A DNA stretch of 64,000 nucleotides from Lycium barbarum (GCF_019175385.1 NC_083345.1:119167657-119231656); one strand, 5' to 3'; shown: positions 23,227 to 34,141, counted from the stretch's first letter. The notes: a model not told the origin generated them from the sequence alone. Made by a program: numbers and translations.

Positions 23227-23640
23227 TTAGCCGTAGTAGTCAATAAAATCATCATAGACTCGATGACCTAGGCTGGTCAAAGAGAACCTATGGAATTCAT
23301 CATCATCGTAAGACGAAGACTCAGTAACTGCATCGGGGTAGTCTTCATCATGATACAAATAATCCCAAATTTCAGCATTGAGCTCATAAGAGGAATCATG
23401 AGGGTCCTTCAGGTATATAATCAGTTGTTTACATCTCCTTCCTAAATCTCCTTCATCAAGATGGATTGTATAACAATGATGTAAGTCAAGGGTGTGGACA
23501 GTCATCAAGAACGGCATGCAAACCTTCATTTGACAAGTCCTTAAAACTCGTTTCATCAATCTTCCTTTGTTTCTTCTGTCTTCTCCATATCTTCCTTTGG
23601 TTTCTTCTTCATTAATTTCACCTGAATCTAACTCTGTACA
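23227..23640 (-). pseudogene. F-box/LRR protein (SKIP19-like) C-terminal fragment
   Basis: Residues DLHHCY...LDEGDLGRRCKQLI and AEIWDYLYHDEDYPD match the C-terminal LRR and acidic tail of SKIP19/FBL23-like plant F-box proteins, which are substrate adaptors of SCF ubiquitin ligases. Compared with the copy at 46925 (EGLHAVLDGCPHLESLDL), the frame is lost before LDLHHCY by a short deletion. There is no F-box domain and no credible start. The natural C-terminus DDFIDYYG is kept. Confidence 0.7.
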
Positions 23641-23668
23641 ATGACCATTTTAAGAGTGGGAGATTATT

Positions 23669-26600
23669 TGTTACATCCCATATTTTTTAACGTGAATTAT
23701 TTGTAAGCTGAGGTGGGGCCCACACGTCAAGATTTTTTTTGGAACATGTGACAAGTTATATGAATCACATATGTAAAGTTAAACACAACTCACGAAGGAC
23801 CCTTGGGCCAAATCAAAGTGGAAGCCCTCCAAACGAATATTTTTAAGAAAACGTTTTCGGGTGACCTGACTTTGAGGGGCAAAAACGGTATTATAAGTTT
23901 GGAATTTGAAAAAATACCAAGAAATAGAAGTTGTAGATAATTGAATTAGCTTTCCAACCATAGGTCGTGGGTTCCCAGGTGACGTCGGTACAAGGAGATA
24001 TGGACGTTTTAAGGTCGAAAGGTCAGTGGGCTAGGCCCAACTCGGGGCCAACCGGGTTAGGCCCATGACAAAAAAAAAAAAAAAAAAAAAAGGAGAAGAA
24101 GATGCCCAATAGGGGCCATCCGGCCATGGTCCATAAAAAGGACCCAAGCCCATGTGGGGGTCTAATTTGTAGTATTAAAAGATGACTAAGTCATCTTTAA
24201 CTTGTAGAAAAATCAAGAAACTTGAAGAAGGAAAAGACCACCCCAACTTTCGGCCATGACCATGGAATTTTAGCCCCTTGAAATCTTGCTCCTAAAATTA
24301 TTTTCTTGTGTTATTCCTACTAATTTAAGGGTCCTTTACAACTTGGTGTAGTTATTTTGGAAGATAGGGAGCTTGTTTCATCAATTTAACAACTTGGTCA
24401 AGTGAAGAAGATAAGAGAAAAAGGTAAGAATTAATTCCTTTTTATGATGTTATGAAGGTTTGTTTATGTTGTAGTATGTAGAGATGAGTGGAATTTGTGG
24501 AAATATGGAAGTTTGCAAAGTGGGTGTGTATACATATATGTAGCCGTGTGTGTGTAATGTTGTATAGATAAGATGAGTTGAATTTTATGTTGTATTCTAG
24601 TTGTGGGTATGGTGGAATTCATATTGGAAATGAAAGTTGAATGAATTTGGTTGAAGTTGTAAATTGGGTATGGAGCCGTGTGGTGTGGAAGAGAAAAATG
24701 GAAATGAACTAATGTTGTTTAATATGTTAGTTGTGTTGTTGTGATCCTTATAATGTAAATGAAGGCTAAATGGTTTAATTTGGCATTGAAGTTGATTGTA
24801 GAAGATTATGTCATTTTAGTATGATCTTATGATATTATGGAAATGAAGTTGTTAAAGTGTGGATTATTGTTGTTGGTTATGAATTTGTAAGTAGAAAATG
24901 TGTTGTGATGGTTTTGTTGCATATGTAGGAACTTTGTGTGGAATATGGAATTGATGGAATTGTTGAATATTGGATATATGGCTTGGAATATTCTTGGCTT
25001 ATGTTTGAATGATCTTAAATTAGTGTATGAATGTGGAAATGTTGATATTGATTTGAAAGTGCAAAGTTGAATTGGAAATTGTTGCACTATTTGGAAAAGA
25101 AGACAATTTATGATAGAATGCGTTTCTAATCGATTGTTGATGATTATTGGTATGTTGTTGGTATGGTTGTTGATATTTGAGCCGAATTAAATCTCGGGGA
25201 TGTTGTATATATAGGAGAGATGCTGCCCAAATTTCTGTAGACAAGAATTGGGTAAGATTGAATTCTTAAAGTCTTATGATTAATATTTGGTAAATATGAC
25301 CAATTGTAGATTTTGGACGAAATGGGATTTGAATTTGGAGAAGCGTAAAGAGCGAATAAGGTATGTAAAGCTTTACCTATTCTTCTCTTGGCATGTCCTA
25401 GGTATGATAGGCTTGGATACGAGCCTTGGGGACGACTCTACTCTTAGAAATCCGCACCTAAATTTGCCCTTTTTTCATTCAGTAGAATTGAATTGAATAT
25501 GTTATGAATAGTTAGAAAATTGCCTAAACATCTAGAACTTGCACAAATAGGACCCGACTACTTTAAAACTCTCATAAGTGATGTTATGAAGTGTAACATA
25601 CGTAAATTATGTACGCCACCTCGTTTGATCCCAGGTGGGCCCACTATTCCCGGATTTTTCTGATTTGTTCCGTTTGACTTATTTTGAAGTGGAATTCAAA
25701 GGAAACTCTTGGCTACTTTTCTAACTACTATACGACAGTTGTTTTGAAGTATTTCGTAAGTCCCACAACGTATTTTGAAACATGAAAACGATTTCAGAAA
25801 ACTTATTTTGACATAAACCATTGTGACATCCGTAAGGCATACGCGATGATTACCGTTTAGTTTCTTTATATGGTTTGTCATCTGAATTATGCTATTGAGT
25901 CTCCGTAAATGTGTTATATTTTATATTGCATTAGTTTCTCACTACTCCATTCGTGGATGCCTCAATGTTTCCTTCACTGAGCCCGGGCCAGGATATGTTA
26001 TCACGCGTATTCCGCTGCATTGTTCGCCGTGCCTCGATGTGAGGGGGCAGGTATATATGTACATGGGTTGTGGAGTATGATGTGTCATGTACACACATTC
26101 TGATATATGATGATATGATATGATATGGCCATCTGATATGTTTGATATGTGCACATTCTGATATGATATGATATGTTACGGAGCTATTCCCTACTTTGGA
26201 GTATGCTGTGTTGTGGCGCCAGTGACGGGGTGGCGACCACGTTCTGTTCACCGTGTCCCATAATGGGGTCGGATATGGCATATGTTCTGACATGCATTAC
26301 CTATGTTTTATGAGTAAGCATTTTTGATACTCCGGTTACTATACTTATTTTCTGTATCCTCTGTTCAGATTATGATTCTGTTTATTGCGCCTTATGCTTT
26401 ACATACTCAGTACATATTCCGTACTAACCCCCTTTCTTCGGGGGCTGCGTTTTCATGCCGCGCAGGTACACCAAGATGATGCGAAGTTATTATAGAGGAT
26501 GTTCCAGCAGAATTGGCAAGCTCCTTTTGCTCCTGGAGTGCTGCCGAGTCAGAGTGTATGCTATGTTTTCTGATTATTTGTTAGAGACTTTACAGACAGA

Positions 26601-26867
26601 GTCGTGGGTATAGTATGTCAGTTGTGTATGCGGTTTCATCAGCCGATATGTCATTCTGTATTATGTGTTAAATTATGTACGACCATAGATTCTGTTTGAT
26701 TTGGAAAGCATCGGACAAACATATTTTGAGAGTTTATTATATATTTTATTTTTATTTGATTTAAAAAGTCTACCAAGATTATGTGTGTCCCAAAAGTATG
26801 TGGGTTCGCTCGGCATCGGATGTGGGGCCGGATGCCCATCACACCCTAGTGGAATTGGGGTGTGACA
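23669..26867 (+). mobile_element. solo LTR of a gypsy element
   Basis: 3199 bp, from TGTTACATCCC to GGGGTGTGACA, flanked by the perfect 5-bp duplication TTATT (23664-23668, 26868-26872). No internal domain, PBS or PPT. The uninterrupted site is at 47252 and 62010 (GGGAGATTATTAGAGTTG). It shares the conserved hairpin block (26428-26444) with elements A and B but differs elsewhere, so it is another family. LTR-LTR recombination after insertion is the usual cause of solo LTRs. Confidence 0.92.
26428..26444 (+). promoter_or_regulatory. conserved LTR hairpin in solo LTR
   Basis: CCCCC-TTTCTTC-GGGGG with GTACTAA before and CTGCGTTTTCATGCCGCGCA after. It lies 423 bases from the LTR 3' end. Confidence 0.55.
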
Positions 26868-26872
26868 TTATT

Positions 26873-27579
26873 AGAGTTGGAAACTCAGTATAACACGTAA
26901 TCATAAACTCCCTTTAAAGATTTAATCTATCTAACTTCAACCAGACAACCTTTGTTGAAAACGTTCCCCTGCTAATACCAGTAATCTGTTATATTTCTAA
27001 CAGATTTCTATCACAAATTGTCCCAACATTAAAGAACAAACATTTCGACCAAGGTAATTTATATTATAAGAGATTAATGCTGTTGTAGAAGACATTTGGC
27101 TAAATTTTACTTCATCTATAGTAATCTGGCATAAATAGAACTTTACCAGTCACTGTTTATCTAAGTTTTCAGTTCCTTTATGTTTCTATACTATCTAGGT
27201 TGCTTTCTTTTAATTTGTTAATGGATTAGGTCTCTCAACATGTTAAGATATCATCCACTTATTTATCTACTGAGTTCCATTCTTGCCGAAAAATAAGTAG
27301 ATAAATAAACGAGTTCAATAGAAATATTAAGTACCATGTGTGAAGATTGTTATACGCACCCTTTCACAGAGCCAATACATCATAATAAAAGACCCTAATA
27401 TGACCAATCACGTGTAATAAATCATATGAACTACTCAATTTTACCTATCTTATTACAATCAAACAATGTACCAGGAATTATGCACCAAACATTTTCATCA
27501 AAGTCAATGAGAATTCTCAATCATTGGTAAAACATCTAATGGCTGTTGAAGATTCATTCTTTAATTATTTTACTTACCT
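26873..27579. other. 3' flank of NLR gene
   Basis: Non-coding; conserved at 47258-47468 plus 51220-52196, at 62018-62713 and, for the last 200 bases, at 2378-2510. Here the MITE sites at 27381 and 27430 and the hAT site at 27094 are empty. Confidence 0.7.
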
Positions 27580-30183
27580 CTAGTTGATTGTGTCAAAGGC
27601 ATCAACTTTAAGAATGTTGTTTCCCAACTCCTCCTCTTGATCATTTTGGATCTTCTTAGCAACTTCCACAAGGGAAGGAGTGCATCCCCGTAACTCAATT
27701 CGCTGCAGTGTCATACTATCTGCAAATGCTTGAGGAATCTCTTGTAAGGAACGACACTTTCTGATAATTATGGTTTCCAGAAGTGGGAAAGAATCATCGG
27801 TGGACTTCCAGTATTTAAGATCCCTGTTCTCTAGGAGCAAGAATTTCAATTTAGGAAATCCCTCTTCTGCTACTTCCCAGACATTTTCCCCTACATGCTC
27901 CCAACCAAAGGAGTAATTAACCTTCAATTTGAGCACCTCGAGTTTGGGCAACTTGCTAATGATTGTCATGGCCTTCCATGGTTGATAAGCTCCTTGAAGT
28001 GTCAGCTTCTTGAGATTCGGTGGGAAAGAATCCGGACATGGAACTGGAAGCTTACGATTGTGAGAGTCGTATACTACGATTTTTAGTGCCTCTAGCTCAG
28101 GTAAATATATAATATTATCTAAGGATTTGGGCTCACGACAAAAGTCATCAGTTGTGCCACAAATTCCCAATTTTTTCACTTTTTTAATCCCTTCAAACAT
28201 TTGTTTGGTGCAACAATCAGGACTCAACCCATAAATACTTTGCAAGTTATCCAAAACCTGGTACTTAACTTCATCGGCAGATAACTTTGGAGGAGAACAC
28301 AAATAAAAGCTTTCAAAGTGGAGATGCCTCAATTGAGACATTTTCCATGTTCCATTTGGTAGGTGATACCAACAGGGTGCACTACACTTTGTTCGACGAA
28401 TAATAAAAGTTTGTAAATTTTGAAGCTTATAAACTGGTAGATATTGACCCGAGTTCAAATGCCCCATAGCCAAATATCTCAAGGAAACCAGGTAAGATAA
28501 TTCCTTAGGGAAACTACCCGTTATCAAATGCCCCAAGTCCAATACTCTAAGAAGTTTGAAATGGTTTAGTCCTAATTCAATAGTACTGGACCTAATTTTA
28601 CCCGAAAGAAACTTAACAGAACGTGTTTTACTGTAAGTAAGAGAGGAAAAAAAACAACCTTCCTCTAAATGAAATGAAACCCACCGACGATCTTGAATAA
28701 CACTTTTGGGTTCAGAAATTGAGGGATTTGGAACGTACAAAAGATTCTCTCTTTCAGCTTCTATCAAGCATAAATCATGGAGAAGATCATGAATCCTACA
28801 TGTCTTGATATTTCCATCCAAACTATGCTTGCTAACAACAATTAGACTTTTATCAATAAGATCATGTAGGAGATTAGCTGCCACTTTTTCCCACTCCCCA
28901 AGCCCCCTCAGCTCAAAGAGTCCTTCTGCCATCCACAATTGAATCAACTTTTCCACAGAAATTTCACTAGCTTTTTTGAAAACTCCAAAATACAGAAAGC
29001 AAGCTTTCAAGTGTGAAGGAAGATGCTTGTAGCTCAAAGCGAGCACTCCTGAGCAACGTTGATAATCATCAACGTCTACTAATGAGCTTACACTTTGAGC
29101 TACTTCGTACCACTCGTGCAGCGTCCTCTTCCTAGAAAGAGACCCCGCAACCACCGAAATCATCAGTGGTAATCCTTTGCAATTTTCTACAACCACCTTT
29201 CCGACACTCTCAAATTCAGCTGGACAATCTTTTTTGCCGAACGCCTTTTGGCAAAACAAATTCCAACTTTCCTTTGGCTCTAGGAAGGGCATTGGAAAAA
29301 GTCCCTCGTGAGAGCTAGCATATTGAGCAACGTTAATGTCCCGAGTAGTCAACAATATTCGACTTCTATTACTGTTTTCTGGAAACCATAGTCTAATATT
29401 ATCCCAGGCATCGCTGCTCCATATGTCATCCACAACAATCAAATACCTTCTTCTCTTTAAACTTTTCTGCAAGCAATCAGCTAGTTCTCCATCGTCTTTC
29501 TTATTAAGCTCTTCATTCACGCCAATAGCCTCTTGAAGGAGGGATAGAAGCATCTTTCTTATACTATAGTCCTCGGACACAGTAATCCATCCACGAACAT
29601 CAAAGAAGCCCACAATTGAGGAATCAGAAAACATATTTTTGGCAAAAGTTGACTTACCTATGCCGCCCATTCCAACAATAGAGATGACTTGCGGTTGAGA
29701 TGAGCGTCCGGTAAGTAGATCTAGCATGCGCTTTCGTTCATTGCTGTGCCCCACCATGTCCTTCTCAAGGGTTGAAACATGCAATCGTGGTGAAAGCGAA
29801 CGATTTCCAGCTAGCAAACTGTTATTCCTCCTCTGCAACTTGATGAACTCTTTCTTCACAGAATCCATGTCTTGTATAGCTTGTCGCAAGATCTTAAGAA
29901 GCCTCTCATTTGCCTCTGTTCGAACCTGTTCATCCTTCTCCTTAACCAGTAATACTTGAGATTCGACTTCGTGTTCCACTTCATTTGCTAAATCTTCAAC
30001 CTTTTCTTGCAAATCCTTCATTGGTTCATCATCAGAATTGTCAAGAAACTCTAGCACAGAGCTGACCTTCTCGTAGAGTGATTCCAAATGTTTTTTGTTG
30101 TTCTCTTCAAGGTGTAACAAGTCGGATTGGGAAATCAGGTGTATTGTTCCCATCAGAGAAGTTACAGCAGCATAAGCAGCCAT
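27580..30183 (-). CDS. CC-NB-LRR resistance protein, R1-type
   Basis: An intact single-exon NLR of 867 residues, an intracellular immune receptor of the kind that senses pathogen effectors and triggers cell death. Coiled-coil/Rx-N-like region about 1-140 with EDLANEVE near 63-70. NB-ARC: P-loop GMGGIGKST 171-179, kinase-2 LIVVDDIW 248-255, RNBS-B SRILLTTR 274-281, GLPL 337-340, CFLYFG near 395. The MHD position reads IHD at 464-466. The LRR region runs from about 515 to the end. The start was set at MAAYAAVTSLM; an in-frame ATG 39 codons upstream would add a hydrophobic stretch not typical of the family. A weak TATA-like TATTTATC lies about 130 bp upstream. The close paralogue at 62714-64000 differs by scattered substitutions. 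Looks functional; the recognised pathogen is unknown. Confidence 0.93.
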   Translation of the reverse strand: MAAYAAVTSLMGTIHLISQSDLLHLEENNKKHLESLYEKVSSVLEFLDNSDDEPMKDLQEKVEDLANEVEHEVESQVLLVKEKDEQVRTEANERLLKILRQAIQDMDSVKKEFIKLQRRNNSLLAGNRSLSPRLHVSTLEKDMVGHSNERKRMLDLLTGRSSQPQVISIVGMGGIGKSTFAKNMFSDSSIVGFFDVRGWITVSEDYSIRKMLLSLLQEAIGVNEELNKKDDGELADCLQKSLKRRRYLIVVDDIWSSDAWDNIRLWFPENSNRSRILLTTRDINVAQYASSHEGLFPMPFLEPKESWNLFCQKAFGKKDCPAEFESVGKVVVENCKGLPLMISVVAGSLSRKRTLHEWYEVAQSVSSLVDVDDYQRCSGVLALSYKHLPSHLKACFLYFGVFKKASEISVEKLIQLWMAEGLFELRGLGEWEKVAANLLHDLIDKSLIVVSKHSLDGNIKTCRIHDLLHDLCLIEAERENLLYVPNPSISEPKSVIQDRRWVSFHLEEGCFFSSLTYSKTRSVKFLSGKIRSSTIELGLNHFKLLRVLDLGHLITGSFPKELSYLVSLRYLAMGHLNSGQYLPVYKLQNLQTFIIRRTKCSAPCWYHLPNGTWKMSQLRHLHFESFYLCSPPKLSADEVKYQVLDNLQSIYGLSPDCCTKQMFEGIKKVKKLGICGTTDDFCREPKSLDNIIYLPELEALKIVVYDSHNRKLPVPCPDSFPPNLKKLTLQGAYQPWKAMTIISKLPKLEVLKLKVNYSFGWEHVGENVWEVAEEGFPKLKFLLLENRDLKYWKSTDDSFPLLETIIIRKCRSLQEIPQAFADSMTLQRIELRGCTPSLVEVAKKIQNDQEEELGNNILKVDAFDTIN
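29654..29675 (-). promoter_or_regulatory. candidate miR482/2118 target in P-loop codons
   Basis: The mRNA sequence here encodes GMGGIGK, the known target region of the miR482/2118 superfamily in NLRs. Against the canonical miR482 that I recall, about five positions mismatch, so cleavage is plausible but not certain. Confidence 0.35.
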
Positions 30184-30300
30184 CTTTCTTGCTACAATTA
30201 TGTGAATGAAGAGACTAAGAGAAAGTTGGCACACAAAAAATGGTAGACAAGTTTGAAAACTACTGAGAAAGCTTTGTTTAAATATGGAAGAATTTTGCAC

Positions 30301-31120
30301 AATGGAAACGATAAAATATGATAAATAGGTGGGCGTAGTTTCTAAGCAATTTTAAGAAGCAGTGGGCCACAGGCTATCATTTATGACAAGCAATATACGG
30401 GAGATGTCCCCTTTAATTCTTTATTTCCGTTGTTGATTCTCTTAATAAATTAATATAATAGAAGTATGAAGGTATGAATTCACATTAAAATAATGATATA
30501 TACTCAAATCTCTCAATAATTGTCATTTGTTATAAGCATAATAATATTTCAATATAACAGTTTGATTTTTTTTCGAAATTGATTTTTCATATTATATTTT
30601 ATTTTTCTATAACAACAATTTACTTATAACAATAATGCTATTAATTCTAGCGGTACATTCTTTGTAAAATTACCTTTCTATAATGAAATTCATCCTTGTT
30701 ATGTTTCTAGTTACGGCTTCTGCTTTTTCATAAACAAGGGTTGTCGATAATGGAGAAAATCAATGGCTAAACGGAGATGGCAATCATCAACGAAAATTCC
30801 AAGGTTTCACCTCCAAATTACCCAAGGCTTTGGTTCAATCAGAAATTGCAGTTTCAACAATTGACTTTTTTCCGGATATATATTTTGCTATTGATTTGCA
30901 GGATTTTTTGTTTTTTAACTATAGTTAGATAAATAGTTAAGAAAATTAATTTTAAAACATTGATTGAATAAGACTTAGAGGGATCTTTACTGGCTCCCAT
31001 TTTCCCTATATAAAGGGAAATCACAAGCTTCTCAAATTATTATTATAGTGGCTTTAATTGTCTTGATCCTTTTCACATAATATATTAATATTAATTCTTG
31101 ATTGCCTCCGCCTCGGTCTG
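30301..31120. other. upstream region of the NLR, AT-rich
   Basis: Probably contains the NLR promoter on the minus strand. No ORF or repeat I can name. Confidence 0.4.
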
Positions 31121-31174
31121 GTGGGTCGGTCGCCCTCTAGCTGTGTTTCTCTTGCCACAACTGAGTACATCAAT

Positions 31175-31425
31175 ATGAAGGATCCAACGCAAGTCAAAAT
31201 CTTGTCCAAAAGCCTCGTAAAACCATCATCACCAACACCAAATCACCTCAAAAATTACAAGTTATGTTTCTTTGATCAAGTGGCTGACACAGTACACATA
31301 CCTCTTGTTCTTCTCTATCCTCATTGTAACAATAACTCAAAAAATGAAGAGCTCGAAGAGGAACTCTGCGAAACTATCACACTAGTTTGGCCCAAATTTG
31401 GTCACACCTATAAAAAGACCTCTAT
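31175..31425 (+). pseudogene. BAHD acyltransferase N-terminal fragment
   Basis: From ATG at 31175: VKILSKSLVKPSSPTPNHL, then KLCFFDQVAD and LEEELCETITLVWPKFGHTY. These match the N-terminus of BAHD acyltransferases of the vinorine-synthase-like clade (usual motif SxTLxxFYPLAGR). The family uses acyl-CoA to acylate alcohols or amines, and full proteins are about 430-450 residues with HxxxD and DFGWG motifs. Neither motif is present here. Homology fades after about 80 residues although the frame stays open to 31531. A dead fragment. Confidence 0.75.
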
Positions 31426-31784
31426 AACCTTTACTTGTCCAATTTTTGTTACCATCAATTTCCCACCAATAATTTTTCTTCCAAAACACACTATTAAATA
31501 CACTAACTTATGCTTATTCAAGTCAAAATAATTTGAAAATTTCAAGGAGAAATAAATAGAAAAATTTCAAATAATATAATGTTTAGAATGTTCTTCTTGC
31601 GTGATCCTTTTCGCCAACTTTAATTAAAAAACAATCATCATTATTAAAATATGTAGCTCATTTTATAATTATTGTCTCCTAGCACTTAAAATAATTGGAG
31701 GTAATATGAAAACATGAATAGGTCCAAACTTTTATATAATTGTATAAAAGAAATCAGGTACTTTATAAACATTCTAGGGAGGGA

Positions 31785-31960
31785 AAAAATGGTCAAATAT
31801 ACCCCTCTATTTTAGTTTAATAGTTAAATACCCTTCGTTAATCAAAATAGATAAATATGTCCTTTTCGTTAATCAAAGTAGGCAAATATACCGCTTCCGT
31901 TAAAAAGTACACAAATATACCCCTTAGTTGACAGAATCCCCAATTTCACATTAATTATCC
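31785..31960. repeat. possible foldback-element remnant
   Basis: Repeated phrases such as AAATATACCCCT and CGTTAATCAAA. The style resembles the terminal part of AAATTACCCCT-type foldback elements (compare 3897-4656), but no second terminus was found. Confidence 0.3.
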
Positions 31961-32268
31961 GATTTAACTTTAAAAAAATCATGCCCCACCCACCCCGACC
32001 CGCAAATTAAATTCTTTCCACCTAAATATACCCATCCAAGTATATCATTATCTTTTAAACATTTAATGTTAATCTTGATGAAGTTTAGAGCTTAACTAAT
32101 TAAATTTCAAATTTGAAATTTACTATTGCCTTCCCCTACTGACTTAGGATTCAGTGTGTCAGTTATACATATGTTCATGTGCGCACATGCTCTCTTCCCT
32201 CAACCATGTATAGCGCTGCTATTTTCCTGATAAATGTTACTACTTAAAACTTATACTCGGGCCGAGCT

Positions 32269-32530
32269 CACATGCAATATGTTTTGTTAATCAGTTGGCA
32301 TACTTCTTTTCTTTAACATTTCACACTCTCTGACAGTTTAATTAATTAAGGGATGTACGAGTTTACCACGCCCCAAAACAAAAATTTTCTTCTCCCAATC
32401 AAATGCACATGCTGATTGATGCCTTGATGGCTGTTAATTGTAGCCTGTCACATGCAATATGTTTTGTTAATTACTCAGTTGAGCACTTATTTTCTTTAAC
32501 ACTTCACACTCTCTTCTGACATTTTAATGT
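32269..32530. repeat. imperfect direct repeat, about 80 bp, two copies
   Basis: CACATGCAATATGTTTTGTTAA starts at 32269 and 32449. Each is followed by similar TTTCTTTAACA and TTCACACTCTC stretches. Origin unknown; the pair flanks about 100 bp. Confidence 0.7.
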
Positions 32531-32897
32531 ATTGCTGAATAATCTCAAATCTAATCTTCCTTCTCACTCTTACATTCTATATGTAGTAAACAACAATTAA
32601 GTTGGGGCAGCCCAATTTTTTTTTTTTTTTTTTTTTTTTTACTTATAAGCTGTTTTCAATTTATAATCTATTTTTTTTTAAGTTAAGCCAAACAAACCCT
32701 AAATTGAAGTAGCTAGAAATCAAGAGATGAATAATGAATCTAGGCAGGGCCGATCCATAGGCAAACAACAACTGCTTTGGGCCCCAAATTCTTGGGGCTC
32801 CCTATTTTTGGTAATAGCAGACTTATAGGTTAAAAAAAAGTAGGTGAAATTTTGTTTTACGAAATATTGAATGCTTTAAAATGGAAAGTAACTCTTA

Positions 32898-33160
32898 GGG
32901 CCCGTTTGACCATAAGAATTATTCACTTTTTTCAGAAATTGTTTTTCACTTTTTTCCGGAATCAGCGTTTGGCCATGAAAATTTCAAATACAACTTGAAG
33001 TTGTATTCCGGAATTTGAAAAACAATTCACTTTTTTCACAACCAAAATAACTACATTTCAACAAAAAATACAAGTTAAAAAACTATGGTCAAACACAACT
33101 CTAACTCCAAAATTCCAAAAAAAGTGAAAAAGTTTTTGGTTTCTATGGTCAAACGCCTAC
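32898..33160. mobile_element. PIF/Harbinger-type MITE
   Basis: Left end GGGCCCGTTTGACCATAAG, right end (reverse complement) GTAGGCGTTTGACCATAG, flanked by TTA at 32895-32897 and 33161-33163. Contains internal inverted homology (ACAACTTGAAGTTGTATT). Confidence 0.75.
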
Positions 33161-33310
33161 TTAAACTTTCTTTCTTAGTTCGTCTAAGAGTTTTAAGTAT
33201 CCTTTTTACTTTTCTTATCAAATATATGTACTGCAATTGATTTTTATACTCCCTGTCTTTCTTAATTTATCCAAGTTCAAGTCTCGGTTAAGCTTAACCT
33301 ATATAGGAGT

Positions 33311-33554
33311 CAGGGGCGGAGCTACCCTTTCCGAGGGGTGTCAAACGACACCCCTTCGTCGGAAAATTACATTGTACAGATAGGTGAATTTTTGGTTTTA
33401 TAGGTATGTATACCAGTGTTGACACCCTTGACACAAGCTGAAGGCTGGTGGTTAAGGACTAGCAAAAAGTCCCTAAGGTCGCGTGTTCAAACATGGGTTG
33501 CGACATATCTGTATTTTTTGACACCCCTTAATATGAATCATGATTCCACCACTG
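33311..33554. mobile_element. hAT-type MITE, 244 bp
   Basis: Ends CAGGGGCGGAGCT and, inverted, CAGTGGTGGAATC, flanked by a perfect 8-bp duplication ATAGGAGT (33303-33310, 33555-33562). 8-bp target duplications and CAG-type ends are hAT features. No ORF. Confidence 0.75.
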
Positions 33555-33655
33555 ATAGGAGTAGTATTTACTAGAAAAAATAGTGGAAGCTGTTGAACAA
33601 AAATATTGCGCATTTATTTTGATTTTTTTCTCAGGTTTCAAGCATTGTAATAATT

Positions 33656-33658
<3 letters not shown>

Positions 33659-33695
<37 letters not shown>
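33659..33695. repeat. (TA)n microsatellite
   Basis: About 18 TA units, abutting element B. The remainder continues beyond the other LTR at 43192 as TATATAT followed by (AAT)n. Confidence 0.9.
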
Positions 33696-33698
<3 letters not shown>

Positions 33699-34124
33699 CA
33701 CGACCCAGCTAGGGGCCGCGACGGGTACCCGGAGCTAGTTACCGAGCACCGCTCACTCTACTACTTGTCTCGCTCATTTAATACTTTGTTATCAATTTTA
33801 CATACCAATTGTAGGAAAATCATATTTAATCAAGACATAATTACTTTATATACATTTGCCTCTTGGCCATCAAAATAATATACATGCATGTGAAAACATC
33901 TTGTGAGACCATCTAACCCACACTGTGTATCTACGAGCCTCTATTAACATAATGAATACATAGACGGAACAAGACTCCGTCATGCCAGAAATATGCATAT
34001 ATGAATGTACATCAAAAGAATAGCCATAAGCACCTCCGAATAATGGAGTGCTATCTATCAGCTGACAGCTACTGAGGACCTGGGCCAAGCTCTCCTCCCT
34101 GTCTACCTGTGGGCATGAACACAA

Positions 34125-34141
34125 CGTCCGATGAAAGGCCG
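34125..34141 (-). promoter_or_regulatory. conserved LTR hairpin, element B left copy
   Basis: Minus strand CGGCC-TTTCATC-GGACG: one stem mismatch and one loop change relative to the intact partner at 41239-41255 (CGTCC-TTTCTTC-GGACG). Confidence 0.45.

Larger units (their letters stand above)
2075..30300. repeat. segmental duplication copy 1 (NLR fragment-deneddylase-F-box-NLR)
   Basis: After element A (6613-17620) and the solo LTR (23669-26867) are removed, this interval is collinear with about 51780 to the window end. Shared in order: the NLR 3' fragment, a SENP8-like gene, a 3' flank, a degenerate gypsy fragment with a nested Mutator-like MITE, a SINE, an F-box fragment, the NLR 3' flank and an NLR. 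Homology starts at about 2075 (ATGACCAATCATGTGTAATAA) and is not visible to the left. A third, partial copy is at 45890-52200. Confidence 0.85.

Noticed and set aside
25931..26293. 120-residue minus ORF in the solo LTR
   Set aside because: Repeats of GATATGATATG-type sequence; not coding.
30184..30300. 39-residue N-terminal extension of the NLR
   Set aside because: Would place a hydrophobic segment before the coiled coil; NLRs of this group begin with the MAAYAAV-type sequence.
33654..33878. ORF starting with alternating Ile/Tyr
   Set aside because: Translation of the (TA)n microsatellite.
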